Part shown: piece after piece, positions 35,890 to 44,296 of the stretch | How positions within the stretch are numbered: position 1 is the first letter of the stretch | Layout: the number at the start of each line of letters is the position of its first letter | DNA from: Ignavibacteria bacterium | Lineage (GTDB): Bacteria; Bacteroidota; Ignavibacteria; SZUA-365 | Length of the DNA stretch: 62,484 bases | Reading direction: 5' to 3' | Assembly: GCA_016720835.1 (NCBI GenBank) | Contig: JADKJW010000022.1 | Coordinates: 1 to 62,484, forward strand | Position numbers and translations under genes: made by a program | Notes under the pieces: generated by a model | Seen by the model: the letters and a program-made list of their open reading frames with translations, nothing else | Databases searched by the model: none | What the model was told of the DNA's origin: nothing

Positions 35890-36243
35890 ATGTCCGAAAC
35901 CATTGACACGACCATGGACATCCGCCTCACGGAAAAGGCGGTCGCTGAAATCAGATCGATCATGAAGGAGAACAGCATTCCCGAGAACTACGGCCTTCGG
36001 GTCGGCGTCAAAGGGGGAGGTTGCTCCGGACTCTCGTATTCGCTCGGCTTCGACGGCGACATCCGCGAGACGGACTCCATCCTTGAAATCGGGGACGTCA
36101 AACTCGTGATCGATGCCAAGAGCCTCTTCTACCTCTCCGGGACGGAACTCGACTACACCGACGGGCTGAATGGGCGCGGCTTCGTGTTCAACAACCCGAA
36201 CGCGGTCAAGAACTGCGGGTGCGGGAGTTCTTTCGGCGTGTGA
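35890..36243 (+). CDS. Iron-sulfur cluster assembly/insertion protein, IscA/ErpA family
   Basis: A 117-residue A-type carrier with the three invariant cysteines: Cys45 in GGGCSGLSY, and Cys109 and Cys111 in the C-terminal NCGCGSSF motif. It binds and delivers Fe-S clusters to target proteins. The middle (TDSILEIGDVKLVIDAKSLF, YLSGTELDY) is typical. It lies 67 bases after the small unknown gene and is probably co-transcribed with the cysteine desulfurase. IscA, SufA and ErpA cannot be separated by sequence alone here. Confidence 0.94.
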   Translation: MSETIDTTMDIRLTEKAVAEIRSIMKENSIPENYGLRVGVKGGGCSGLSYSLGFDGDIRETDSILEIGDVKLVIDAKSLFYLSGTELDYTDGLNGRGFVFNNPNAVKNCGCGSSFGV

Positions 36244-36351
36244 TGCAGCGTGAATCGCTACCCGCATGCGGCTCGCGTCCGCGGCGCCGGTCGCTTCCGC
36301 TGAGACAGACGATCACTCACGTTTCATCTCACACCTCTGGAGAAAGACCCC

Positions 36352-36981
36352 ATGGCCTACGAATGGAAATTCAAAGCACGCCCGTACACCGACGAAGAAG
36401 CCAAGACCCTGCTGAAAGACGTGGTCTCGCCCGAAACGTCTGATTGGCATTACAACACGCACCACAAAGGGTACGTCACCTTCCTCAACAAGATCGAAGC
36501 CGCGCTCGAAACGGCCGACCGCTCCGCCGCCAACGGCAATTACAGCGAGATCGGCGAACTGAAACGCCGCCTGACCTGGAACCATAGCGGCGCACTGCTC
36601 CACGATCTGTACTGGGAAAATCTCGGAGGCGACGGCGATCCTTCGAAAGGCCCGGACGTGGTGAAGGCCATCGAGGAGAACTTCGGCTCCTTCGACGCTT
36701 GGAAGGCCGACTTCAAAGCAGCGGCGGTCGCCGCCAAGCTCAGCGGATGGGGACTGCTCGTCCACGACAAGCTGTACTCGGGCCGCCTCCTGAACGTTCT
36801 CGTCGACGAGCATCAGTACGGTGCCATCTGGGGCGGTATTCCGCTCATCGCGTGCGACGTGTTCGAGCACGCGTACTACCACAAGGATGGTCCGGCGCGC
36901 GCGAAATACATCGACAACTTTCTGAGCACACTGCATTGGGGACGCATCAACGAGCGTTTTCTGGCGCACTGCGTCAAGTAA
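36352..36981 (+). CDS. Superoxide dismutase, Fe/Mn family
   Basis: A 209-residue enzyme converting superoxide to oxygen and hydrogen peroxide. The metal ligands are in place: His33 (DWHYNTHHKGY), His84 (ALLHDLYW), Asp169 and His173 (ACDVFEHAYY). The C-terminal ...LHWGRINERF block is slightly divergent from classic SodA/SodB, where WxxI/VNWxxV is usual. There is no signal peptide, so it should be cytoplasmic. Its place next to an Fe-S carrier gene fits oxidative-stress protection, but the 108-base gap before it suggests its own promoter. The metal cannot be told from sequence. Confidence 0.93.
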   Translation: MAYEWKFKARPYTDEEAKTLLKDVVSPETSDWHYNTHHKGYVTFLNKIEAALETADRSAANGNYSEIGELKRRLTWNHSGALLHDLYWENLGGDGDPSKGPDVVKAIEENFGSFDAWKADFKAAAVAAKLSGWGLLVHDKLYSGRLLNVLVDEHQYGAIWGGIPLIACDVFEHAYYHKDGPARAKYIDNFLSTLHWGRINERFLAHCVK

Positions 36982-36995
36982 ACACACTTCAACGC

Positions 36996-37036
36996 AATGC
37001 GTTCAGCGCGGGCACGACACCCGCGCTGAACGCATT
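36996..37036. terminator. Strong hairpin after superoxide dismutase gene
   Basis: A perfect 17-bp stem, AATGCGTTCAGCGCGGG paired with its complement at 37020-37036, separated by the 7-base loop CACGACA. It begins 14 bases after the stop codon. It has no T-tract, but its length and position make it a likely transcription terminator or mRNA end stabiliser. Confidence 0.6.
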
Positions 37037-37053
37037 CTCGTATCCCGCACATC

Positions 37054-37695
37054 ATGGTTGGTGACCGGCAATCGCTTCCGCTCTTTCCGCTGAACCTGGT
37101 CTTATTCCCGGAGTCGCAGCTGACGCTGCATATCTTTGAGGAGCGATACAAAACCATGGTTCGGCAGTGTTGGAAGGACGAGACGGAATTCGGGGTCAAT
37201 CTCTACGAGAACAACTACCTTCATCCCGTCGGCTGTACGGCCCGCATCGAAGGTATCCTGCGTTCCTATCCCGACGGCAGCTTCGACATCCTGATCGTCG
37301 GCACGGCGCGCTACCGGCTCGTCGACTACAAGACCACGTCCACAGGGTATTTTCTGGGCGAGATTAACAGGTTCGGCGACACGCAGGCCGAGGTGCCGGA
37401 CGCGCTGGTGAGCAAGGCGCTCGCATTGTACAACAGGATTGTCGAGATGGCGTATCCCGGCAAGGACGAACTGCGACTCGCGCGCGAGTCCCGGGATATC
37501 TCACTCTTCTCGTATGCGATCGCGGAGAAAGCCGGCATCGAGCTGCAGGACCGCCAGCGGCTCCTGGAACAGACGTCCGAACTCGAGCGTCTCACCGAGG
37601 TCGTCGCGCACATGGAACGGGTGATGCCGCTGCTGCAGGATTTCGAACGCGTGAAGCGGATCATCAGCAACGACGGGTACATGCCGCGGAGATAG
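37054..37695 (+). CDS. LON substrate-binding (N-terminal) domain protein
   Basis: A 213-residue protein made of a single LON-SB/PUA-like domain: LPLFPLNLVLFPESQLTLHI, FEERYKTMV, then a helical C-terminal half with a leucine-rich coiled segment (LQDRQRLLEQTSELERLTEV). It has neither the AAA+ nor the protease domain of Lon. Stand-alone proteins of this type occur widely and their function is not settled; substrate recognition or regulation of proteolysis is a reasonable inference. It converges with ctpA. Confidence 0.88.
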   Translation: MVGDRQSLPLFPLNLVLFPESQLTLHIFEERYKTMVRQCWKDETEFGVNLYENNYLHPVGCTARIEGILRSYPDGSFDILIVGTARYRLVDYKTTSTGYFLGEINRFGDTQAEVPDALVSKALALYNRIVEMAYPGKDELRLARESRDISLFSYAIAEKAGIELQDRQRLLEQTSELERLTEVVAHMERVMPLLQDFERVKRIISNDGYMPRR

Positions 37696-37771
37696 CGCTT
37701 CCGCCGCGTGCCGGTGGGGAGGAAGAGAGGAACTCCGGATCGCCCGGTCCGCATGCCGCGCCCAGCGGCGT

Positions 37772-39463
37772 TCAGTGCCCGGTGCTCATCACCAGTTCGT
37801 ATTGCGCGGGATTCCGGAGCACGGTGATGGCTCGACGCAGGGCGTCGTCGCGCTTCCACGCATGCTGAAAGCGGAGCAGGGTTCCGCCGAGTTGCGAGGC
37901 GAATTCCGCCTGCAACTCCGCGCGAACATCTTCCCATCGCGCGTCCACTTGATCCGGCCGTCCCTCCCGGAGCCCGACTCCCAGGGCATGCGCGCGCTGC
38001 AGCATCTTTTTCGAGTACCCGTCCGCCTCGAGCTGTTGCAACAGGGCGCGGTAGCGAACTTCGGACTCCGGTTTCACGAGTGCGGTCATGGTGTCGACAT
38101 GCGCGTGCAGCTCGGCCTTCATGTCGTCGTCGATCTGGGGAACCGCGGTCAGACGGTTGCGATGAATGTGCGTGGCGGCAAAGGTGAGCAGTGCGCCGCT
38201 CTGCCTGAGGATCTCCAGCGCGGAGGAAGAGTCTCGCGGTACCGCGATGTCGGGCTCGATCCCGCCGGAGCCGTGAAGCACGCGGCCGCGCACGAGGGAA
38301 TGGAAATCGCGCGCACTGTCGAGGGGATCGGGCATGATCACGCCGTCCCGGCCCCGCGATCCATAGTCCATTTTCTGGATGCAGCGGCCGGATGGCGTGT
38401 AATATTTCGACGTGGTGAGTTTGAGAGACGCGTTGTTGCCGAGCGGCAGGACCGTCTGCACGAGGCCCTTCCCGAACGTCCGCTCGCCAATGATGACGCC
38501 GCGATCGAGATCCTGAATGGCGCCCGCCACGATTTCGCTCGCGCTCGCGCTGTTGCGGTTCACGAGAATCGCCAGGGGCAGCGTCGCAGTGACCGGCTCC
38601 GCGTCGGAGGAGTACTCGCGCGTGTAGAGCGCGAGCGACCGGCGGCCGCGCGTCGAAACGATGCGGTTGCCTGCGGGGACGAACACTTCCGAGACTTCGA
38701 CGGCGGCGTCGAGCAGACCGCCGGGATTGTCGCGGAGATCCAGGACAATGCCGTTGGGGTGCGGATTCGACGCGAGGAAGGATCGTACCGCCGCGGCGAT
38801 GTCTCCGCCTGCCGAACGCGGAAAACGCTCCAGTTTCAAGTACAGAATGCCGTCGTCGATCGTCTGGACGATGCTCAGGCCGCGGACGAGCACGTCTCGG
38901 CGCACGATGGGCAGAAGCATGGTCGAATCGATCCCGGGACGGCGGGCGAGAATGCGCACGATGCTTCCGGGAGCGCCGCGCAGCAGCCGCTTCAGATCGA
39001 GTGACGAGTTGCCCTGCACGTCGGTCGAATCGATGCGCAGGATCTCGTCGCCGATGCGCAGGCCGGTCGCGGCTTTCACGTCTTCACCGGCGAGCGTCGC
39101 GACAAGATACCGCCCGCCGCGGTTGGTGACCGTGATTCCGACGCCGCCGTACGTGCCGGTTGTCAGCATGTCGACATCGGCCTTGTCCTGCTCGTCGACG
39201 TAGCCGGAGTACGGATCGAGAGAAGACGTCATGCCGGAGATGGCGGCTTTCATCAGGTTTGCGCTGTTCACCGGCTCCGCGTAATTGCCGACGATCTCGT
39301 GCGCGATGGTGGAGAGCAGATTCAGGCCGCGCGCGATGGCCGCGAATTCGTCGCCCACCTCGCGCGCGCCGAAGAACAGGGGCACGACCAGAAGAACCAG
39401 AAGCGCGATCCGGCGCGGGAAGCGTCGTCGACCGTGGTGCGGAAAGCCGGGGCGGGAGGGCAT
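37772..39463 (-). CDS. ctpA: Carboxyl-terminal processing protease (S41 family, CtpA/Prc-like)
   Basis: A 563-residue periplasmic protease: an N-terminal signal anchor (IALLVLLVVPLFFGA), a helical N-terminal domain, a PDZ domain (about 100-185, TGTYGGVGITVTNRGGRYLV), and the S41 catalytic domain with the nucleophile serine in NRNSASASEIVAG and the lysine in GERTFGKGLVQ. It cleaves proteins near their C-termini, often in envelope maintenance. The ATG at 39463 is preferred because it starts directly before the signal anchor; the longer frame is a shadow. It is 10 bases after tmk and the last gene of the long minus-strand run. Confidence 0.94.
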   Translation of the reverse strand: MPSRPGFPHHGRRRFPRRIALLVLLVVPLFFGAREVGDEFAAIARGLNLLSTIAHEIVGNYAEPVNSANLMKAAISGMTSSLDPYSGYVDEQDKADVDMLTTGTYGGVGITVTNRGGRYLVATLAGEDVKAATGLRIGDEILRIDSTDVQGNSSLDLKRLLRGAPGSIVRILARRPGIDSTMLLPIVRRDVLVRGLSIVQTIDDGILYLKLERFPRSAGGDIAAAVRSFLASNPHPNGIVLDLRDNPGGLLDAAVEVSEVFVPAGNRIVSTRGRRSLALYTREYSSDAEPVTATLPLAILVNRNSASASEIVAGAIQDLDRGVIIGERTFGKGLVQTVLPLGNNASLKLTTSKYYTPSGRCIQKMDYGSRGRDGVIMPDPLDSARDFHSLVRGRVLHGSGGIEPDIAVPRDSSSALEILRQSGALLTFAATHIHRNRLTAVPQIDDDMKAELHAHVDTMTALVKPESEVRYRALLQQLEADGYSKKMLQRAHALGVGLREGRPDQVDARWEDVRAELQAEFASQLGGTLLRFQHAWKRDDALRRAITVLRNPAQYELVMSTGH

Positions 39464-39473
39464 GGTGTCGCCT

Positions 39474-40100
39474 TTATCTGCTGATGACGTTCTTGACATG
39501 CGCAATGGTGTCGCGTGTGACCGCGTCCTCGTCGCGAGAGCCGTCCACGACGACGACGCGCGACGAAAATCGGGCGGCGAGCGCGAGATAACCTTCGCGG
39601 ACGCGCTCGAAGAAGCCGCGATCGCCCGCCTCCATGCGGTCCGCATCGCCGCCGCGTGCGCGCCGTCGCTCCAGGCTCGCCTCGTAGCCGATGTCGTAGT
39701 AGAGTGTCATGTCGGGCTCGAGTCCGTCCGTCGCGAGGGCGTGGATACGGAAAATGGCGTCGAGATCCAGCCCGCGTCCGTACCCCTGATACGCGGTCGT
39801 CGAATCGTGGAAGCGGTCGGCGATGACGGAGATCCCGGAGGCAAGCGCGGGCCTGATGCGCTCGCGGACGAGTTGCGCGCGCGCGGCGGAAAAGAGGAGC
39901 AGTTCGGAAACAGGACTCATCGCATCGAAGCGCGTGTCGAGAAGCAGCGCGCGTATCTGTTCGCTGATCGCCGTGCCGCCCGGCTCGCGGACGAGCAGCG
40001 TCGGCATGCCCTGCGCTTCGAACCACGCGAGGATGTGTCCGCACTGGGTGGATTTTCCCGAGAAATCGATGCCTTCGAGCGTGATGAAAACTGGATGCAT
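39474..40100 (-). CDS. tmk: Thymidylate kinase
   Basis: A 208-residue P-loop kinase that phosphorylates dTMP to dTDP. The P-loop is EGIDFSGKST at residues ~9-18; usual forms have DGxGKST, so IDFSGKST is a mild variant. VREPGGTAISEQIRALLLD and DRFHDSTTAYQGYGRGLD (the DR[YFH] motif) are typical. It sits 47 bases after xerD and 10 bases before ctpA. Confidence 0.95.
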   Translation of the reverse strand: MHPVFITLEGIDFSGKSTQCGHILAWFEAQGMPTLLVREPGGTAISEQIRALLLDTRFDAMSPVSELLLFSAARAQLVRERIRPALASGISVIADRFHDSTTAYQGYGRGLDLDAIFRIHALATDGLEPDMTLYYDIGYEASLERRRARGGDADRMEAGDRGFFERVREGYLALAARFSSRVVVVDGSRDEDAVTRDTIAHVKNVISR

Positions 40101-40147
40101 GCGCGTGTGCGTGGAGTGGTCTCGTGGGTGAATGGTGCGTGAATCCG

Positions 40148-41056
40148 CTACCCTCGCGGATGAAAGGTCCGGTGCACATCCTTCAGATACTCGCGGTCGA
40201 GATGGGTGTACAGTTGCGTGGTGCTGATGTCGGCATGTCCGAGCATCTCCTGCACCGAGCGCAGATCCGCCCCGCCTTCGAGAAGATGGGTCGCGAAGGA
40301 ATGCCGGAACGTGTGCGGATGCACGTCGCTGCGAATGCCCGCCTGCGCCGCGTACTTCTTGACGATGGTCAGCACGCTCATGCGCGAGAGTCCGCCGCCG
40401 CGATGGTTCAGATAGACGATGTCGGTGGGCGCCCCGTGCCGCGACAAACGGATGCGCGCCTCGCGGAGATAGCGGCCGAGCCATTCGAGCGCGATCCCGC
40501 CGATCGGCACGATCCGCTCCTTGCTGCCCTTGCCGAAGATGCGCACGAGGCCCTGGTCGGTGTGCACCTGATCGATGCGCAGCGTGATGAGTTCGGTGAC
40601 CCGCATGCCGGCGGCGTACAGGGTCTCGAGCATCGAACGGTCGCGCAGCCCCCGCGCGGTGGAGATTTCCGGCTGTTCGAGAATCTTCGCCACTTCCTCC
40701 TGCGTCAGGACCATCGGGAGGGCGCGCGTCAGAGCGGGCGCGTCGAGGAGGACGGTCGGATCCTGCGGCGCGAGATGTTCCGCGACAAGGAAGCGGTGAA
40801 ACTGCCGGATCGAGGAGACCGTCCTCGCCAGGCTGGGCGGCGCGAGGCCGCAATCGCGAAGTGCGCCGAGGAAACTGGTGATCGCGTCGAGCGTGACCGC
40901 TTCCGGCGCGTCGACGCGCTGCTCGTCGCGGAGAAATGCGGCGTAACGCGCAAGATCCCGCTGATAGGCGGAGACGGAATTGTCGGCCAGGCCGCGCTCG
41001 AGCCGGATGTGTGTCCGGAATCTGCGGAGGGCGGTATCGAGCGTGATGCGCGCCAT
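40148..41056 (-). CDS. xerD: Tyrosine recombinase XerD/XerC type
   Basis: A 302-residue site-specific recombinase. The N-terminal SAM-like DNA-binding domain (~1-95) is followed by the catalytic domain with Arg in LYAAGMRVTEL, Lys in FGKGSKERIVP, HTFRHSFATHLLEGGADLRS (His-x-x-Arg), LGHADISTTQLY and the nucleophile Tyr in TQLYTHLD. It probably resolves chromosome dimers at the dif site. Chromosomal context (between pgpH and tmk, no phage genes) argues against an integrase. XerC and XerD cannot be separated with certainty. Confidence 0.92.
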   Translation of the reverse strand: MARITLDTALRRFRTHIRLERGLADNSVSAYQRDLARYAAFLRDEQRVDAPEAVTLDAITSFLGALRDCGLAPPSLARTVSSIRQFHRFLVAEHLAPQDPTVLLDAPALTRALPMVLTQEEVAKILEQPEISTARGLRDRSMLETLYAAGMRVTELITLRIDQVHTDQGLVRIFGKGSKERIVPIGGIALEWLGRYLREARIRLSRHGAPTDIVYLNHRGGGLSRMSVLTIVKKYAAQAGIRSDVHPHTFRHSFATHLLEGGADLRSVQEMLGHADISTTQLYTHLDREYLKDVHRTFHPRG

Positions 41057-41058
41057 CG

Positions 41059-43419
41059 TCAGAGGTCGAGCTTCTTGATGCGTTGCGTCAAGGCTTCCGT
41101 CGTGGTGGGGAGTTTGAGCAGTTTCGCCGTGCGCTCCGCAATTTTCCGCGCCGCCTCGGCCTCGTCTTCCGTCGGGTATTTGATCCGGCTGTGATGGATA
41201 CCCGTGAGAATGTTGAGGAAGCTCTTCTTGACTTTCGACAGATCGCGGAAGGTGAGATCGCTCTCGGCGAGCTGGCCGTCGTCGAGGCGCTTGGCGGTGA
41301 TGGAATCGATCAGGCGCTCGATTTTCTCGACGGTGGGTTCCTCGAGCGCTCGGGTGGCGGCTTCGATCGTGTCGGCGAGCATGACGATGGCGGTCTCCTT
41401 CGTCACGGGCTTCGGGCCGGGATAGCGGAACTCCGTCTCGTCGATTCCGTCGGGGTGCTCCGCCTTTTCCTTCTCGAGGAAGTAGGCCACCGTCGAGGTG
41501 CCGTGATGCGCGGGAATGAAATCGATGATCCGCTGCGGGAGCCGCGCCTCGCGCGCGAGCGCCATGCCCTCCTCGACGTGACGGATGATTCGCGCGGCGC
41601 TGTCGCGGGGCTGCAGGGTCTCGTGCACGTTCGGGGCGCCCTTCAGGTTTTCCACGAACGAGCCCGGCTGCGCGATCTTGCCGATGTCGTGGTAGTACGC
41701 GCCGACGCGGGCGAGCGTCGAATTCGCGCCGATCGACGCGGCCGCCGCTTCGGCAAGCGTTCCCATCACGATGCTGTGATGGAAGGTGCCGGGCGCGCGC
41801 GCGGACAGTTCGCGCAGCAGCGGCTGATTGAAATCCGACAGTTCCAGAAGCGTCAGATCCGTGTCGATGCCGAACAGCCGCTCGAAGAAGTACAACAGTC
41901 CGAAGGTCAGAATCGGGGAGATGACGGCGTTCGCGAACGCGTAGCCGAGCGCCGTGGTCACTTCCGCATAGGGCACGGACCGCTGCAGCCCGTCGAACAG
42001 GATCGTGGCGGCGTACCCGATGAAGATGTACGTCAGCGAGCGGAAGATCTGCGTGCGATGCTTGATGTCGCGCACGGTGTACAGCGCCATCGAGCCCGCT
42101 ACCGTGGACGCGAGTATGATCCCGTAATCATTGCCGCGCAACGCGCCCACGAGGAAGGCGACGGTCACCGTCGTGTAGAACGCCACGCGCGAATCGAACA
42201 GCATCGCGACGAGCATCGACGCGACTGGCACGAGGATCAGGTACTGCACGGGTCCCGACAGCGGCACGGTGAACGACAGGTAGGCGAGAAACGCCTGCAT
42301 GAACAGGATCAGCGCGAGCAGCATCAACCGCGTGTTGCTCCGGATGATGCGTTTGCGGAACAGGCTGAGGTAGATCAACAGCACGAACAGGATCGCGGAC
42401 GTGTGCCCGGCGCGGCCCAGGAACTGCAGGATCGTGTTCACTTCACCCGTCCGCTCGTTCCGCGCGCGCTGGTAGGAGTCGAGCTTCGCCTTGATCGAGG
42501 ACGTCACGCGTTCGTGCCTGCTGACGATGCGCTCGTTCTGCTTGACGATGCCGTCCATGCGCGGGACCTTCTCCTCCGCCGCCTGGAAGGCGATCTGTGT
42601 CCTCGCGGCGTTCTGCACGATGTTCGGCGGGAGCATCGGACGGAGAAAGGAGGTGATGAGATGGATGCGGAAAGGCTCGCGCACGCCCCACTCCTCGAGC
42701 CGCGCGAGGATGTACGGCTGCAGCTCGGCCTTGTCGAGAAAGGCCTTCAGCGGGAGCAGTTCCTCGTGCGACGGAGTGCTCAGCGCCAGCATCGGCTGCG
42801 CGAAGGTGTTCTTCATCTTGTCGAGATACCCGCGGCGATACACGTCGTCCACGACGCGCAGCGCCGGCTGAAGGACGTCGCGAAACGGCGGTGTCCTGCC
42901 CGCGCCGCGGCGCTCCTGCATGCGCATCGACATCAGCAGGCTCATGTCCTCCACCGACAGCGGGAGCAGGATGGCCTGCTGTGGCAGCTTCAGCGTCAGC
43001 ATCCGCGCGCGCACCGCGATCTGGGCGGCGTCGATCTTGCGAGGGGAGGCGGCGATCTCCGCGTCGATCAACGCGGCGAGCCTGCCGGATATCGCCAGCA
43101 TGCTGTCCTTCACCATGCCCGGGATGGAGTCGACGCGGTCGAAACTCGCGGGGGTCGCCCGAATCGCCTCGCGCTGCTCCTCCTGCACGAGCATGGGATT
43201 GCGGTAGATGGGAAACGCGAACGACGCGATGAGGTCGCCCTCGTTCCAGACCGATCCCTCCGCGTACTCGTAGAATTTCGACAGGCCCTTCGGAAACAGC
43301 ATCGCGATGAGCAGCACGAGCGCGAGACCGATGGAGAGGCGGACGAACAGGCTGCCATCGTGCCGCTCTCGGAACGCGGCGATCGCGTCGCGCAACGGCC
43401 GTGTGCTGTGCGCGCTCAT
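41059..43419 (-). CDS. PgpH-like HD-domain membrane protein (cyclic-di-AMP phosphodiesterase family)
   Basis: A 786-residue protein: an N-terminal transmembrane helix (~25-45), a large extracellular/periplasmic domain of about 290 residues, seven transmembrane helices (~340-520, 7TMR-HD type), and a cytoplasmic HD domain with HHSIVMGTLAEAAA, the metal pair in YYHDIGKIAQPG, and a downstream IIDFIPAHHGT. This is the PgpH layout, which in characterised members hydrolyses c-di-AMP. It is 2 bases from xerD and overlaps the HAD gene by 4 bases. Confidence 0.92.
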   Translation of the reverse strand: MSAHSTRPLRDAIAAFRERHDGSLFVRLSIGLALVLLIAMLFPKGLSKFYEYAEGSVWNEGDLIASFAFPIYRNPMLVQEEQREAIRATPASFDRVDSIPGMVKDSMLAISGRLAALIDAEIAASPRKIDAAQIAVRARMLTLKLPQQAILLPLSVEDMSLLMSMRMQERRGAGRTPPFRDVLQPALRVVDDVYRRGYLDKMKNTFAQPMLALSTPSHEELLPLKAFLDKAELQPYILARLEEWGVREPFRIHLITSFLRPMLPPNIVQNAARTQIAFQAAEEKVPRMDGIVKQNERIVSRHERVTSSIKAKLDSYQRARNERTGEVNTILQFLGRAGHTSAILFVLLIYLSLFRKRIIRSNTRLMLLALILFMQAFLAYLSFTVPLSGPVQYLILVPVASMLVAMLFDSRVAFYTTVTVAFLVGALRGNDYGIILASTVAGSMALYTVRDIKHRTQIFRSLTYIFIGYAATILFDGLQRSVPYAEVTTALGYAFANAVISPILTFGLLYFFERLFGIDTDLTLLELSDFNQPLLRELSARAPGTFHHSIVMGTLAEAAAASIGANSTLARVGAYYHDIGKIAQPGSFVENLKGAPNVHETLQPRDSAARIIRHVEEGMALAREARLPQRIIDFIPAHHGTSTVAYFLEKEKAEHPDGIDETEFRYPGPKPVTKETAIVMLADTIEAATRALEEPTVEKIERLIDSITAKRLDDGQLAESDLTFRDLSKVKKSFLNILTGIHHSRIKYPTEDEAEAARKIAERTAKLLKLPTTTEALTQRIKKLDL

Positions 43420-44285
43420 GTCGCCTGCGCCTCGTAGACGAGCGTCAGGAATTCGGCCACGCCGCTCTCGTTGTTGCTGTTCCGTGTCACCATGTCCGTC
43501 CGCGCCTTGAGATCGTCAATGGCGTTGCGCATGGCCGCCGAGAATCCGGCGAAACGGCACATCTCGAGATCGTTCGCGTAGTCGCCGATCGCGCCGATGC
43601 GCGCCGCGGGAAGGTCGAGCTGCTTCGAAAGAAATCGCAGCGCCTTGCCTTTGTTCACCCCCCAGTTCTTCAGCTCGAGGTAGTACTCGTCCCCGCCGCT
43701 TTTGCTCCGGTACAACACGCGGTCGACCATGCCCCTGAAGTCGCGCGCGATGCCGACGGAGATGTCCTGTACCGGCGAATACGGACCCTTGATCACGATC
43801 ATCGCGACGCGGTCGATGTACGGCAGCGGATCCTCGATGCGCCGGTGCTCGCCGGGATGCGCGGCGAGATACAGCGGGAGACGCAAGGGCCATGTCGTCG
43901 AAAAGATTCCGTCGGACGTGAGGAAGGAGATGGCCATGCCGGGCGCCTGCTTCGCCGCGGCCAGCACACGATGCCCGACGTCGGCGGGGAGCAGTGACTC
44001 GTACAGGAGTTGACCGTCGGCATCCAGGATCAGACCGCCGTTCAGGGAAACGACGGGAAAGCGCGTGCCGATTTCCTGCGCGTACGAACGGATGAAGCCG
44101 TCGGTTCTGCCTGAAATCAGCAGGAGGTCGACTCCGACGGTTTTCAGCAGGCGGATGGCATCCATGGTTTCCGGACTGATGTCGTTCTCGTCGTCCAGCA
44201 GGGTCCCGTCCAGATCGCAGGCGATGAGTCGAAGAGCGCAGAGCTTCGCGGTGCGGCGGCGTTCGGTGTTCAGGAAAGAAAACAG
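43416..44285 (-). CDS. HAD-superfamily phosphatase (Cof/type IIB), possible CTG start
   Basis: A cytoplasmic phosphatase of up to 289 residues. HAD motif I is IACDLDGTLLDD (nucleophile Asp, acid Asp), motif II is LLLISGRT, the lysine motif is GVNKGKALRFL, and motif IV is IGAIGDYANDLEM. This is the Cof/YbiV-like layout with a C2 cap. The likely substrates are sugar or nucleotide phosphates; none can be named. No ATG, GTG or TTG lies in frame between the upstream gene and motif I. A CTG at 44285 is preceded by AGAAGGAG at a 5-base distance and is the best start. A hidden frame error is the alternative. Confidence 0.85.
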   Translation of the reverse strand: MFSFLNTERRRTAKLCALRLIACDLDGTLLDDENDISPETMDAIRLLKTVGVDLLLISGRTDGFIRSYAQEIGTRFPVVSLNGGLILDADGQLLYESLLPADVGHRVLAAAKQAPGMAISFLTSDGIFSTTWPLRLPLYLAAHPGEHRRIEDPLPYIDRVAMIVIKGPYSPVQDISVGIARDFRGMVDRVLYRSKSGGDEYYLELKNWGVNKGKALRFLSKQLDLPAARIGAIGDYANDLEMCRFAGFSAAMRNAIDDLKARTDMVTRNSNNESGVAEFLTLVYEAQAT

Positions 44286-44296
44286 ACGGGCTCCTT

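Noticed and set aside
40148..41056. Phage or island integrase
   Set aside because: The protein is of XerD type and lies in a housekeeping gene run without phage genes or attachment repeats.
41083..43437. 784-codon open frame on the plus strand
   Set aside because: Antisense shadow of the PgpH-like gene, which has clear transmembrane and HD motifs.
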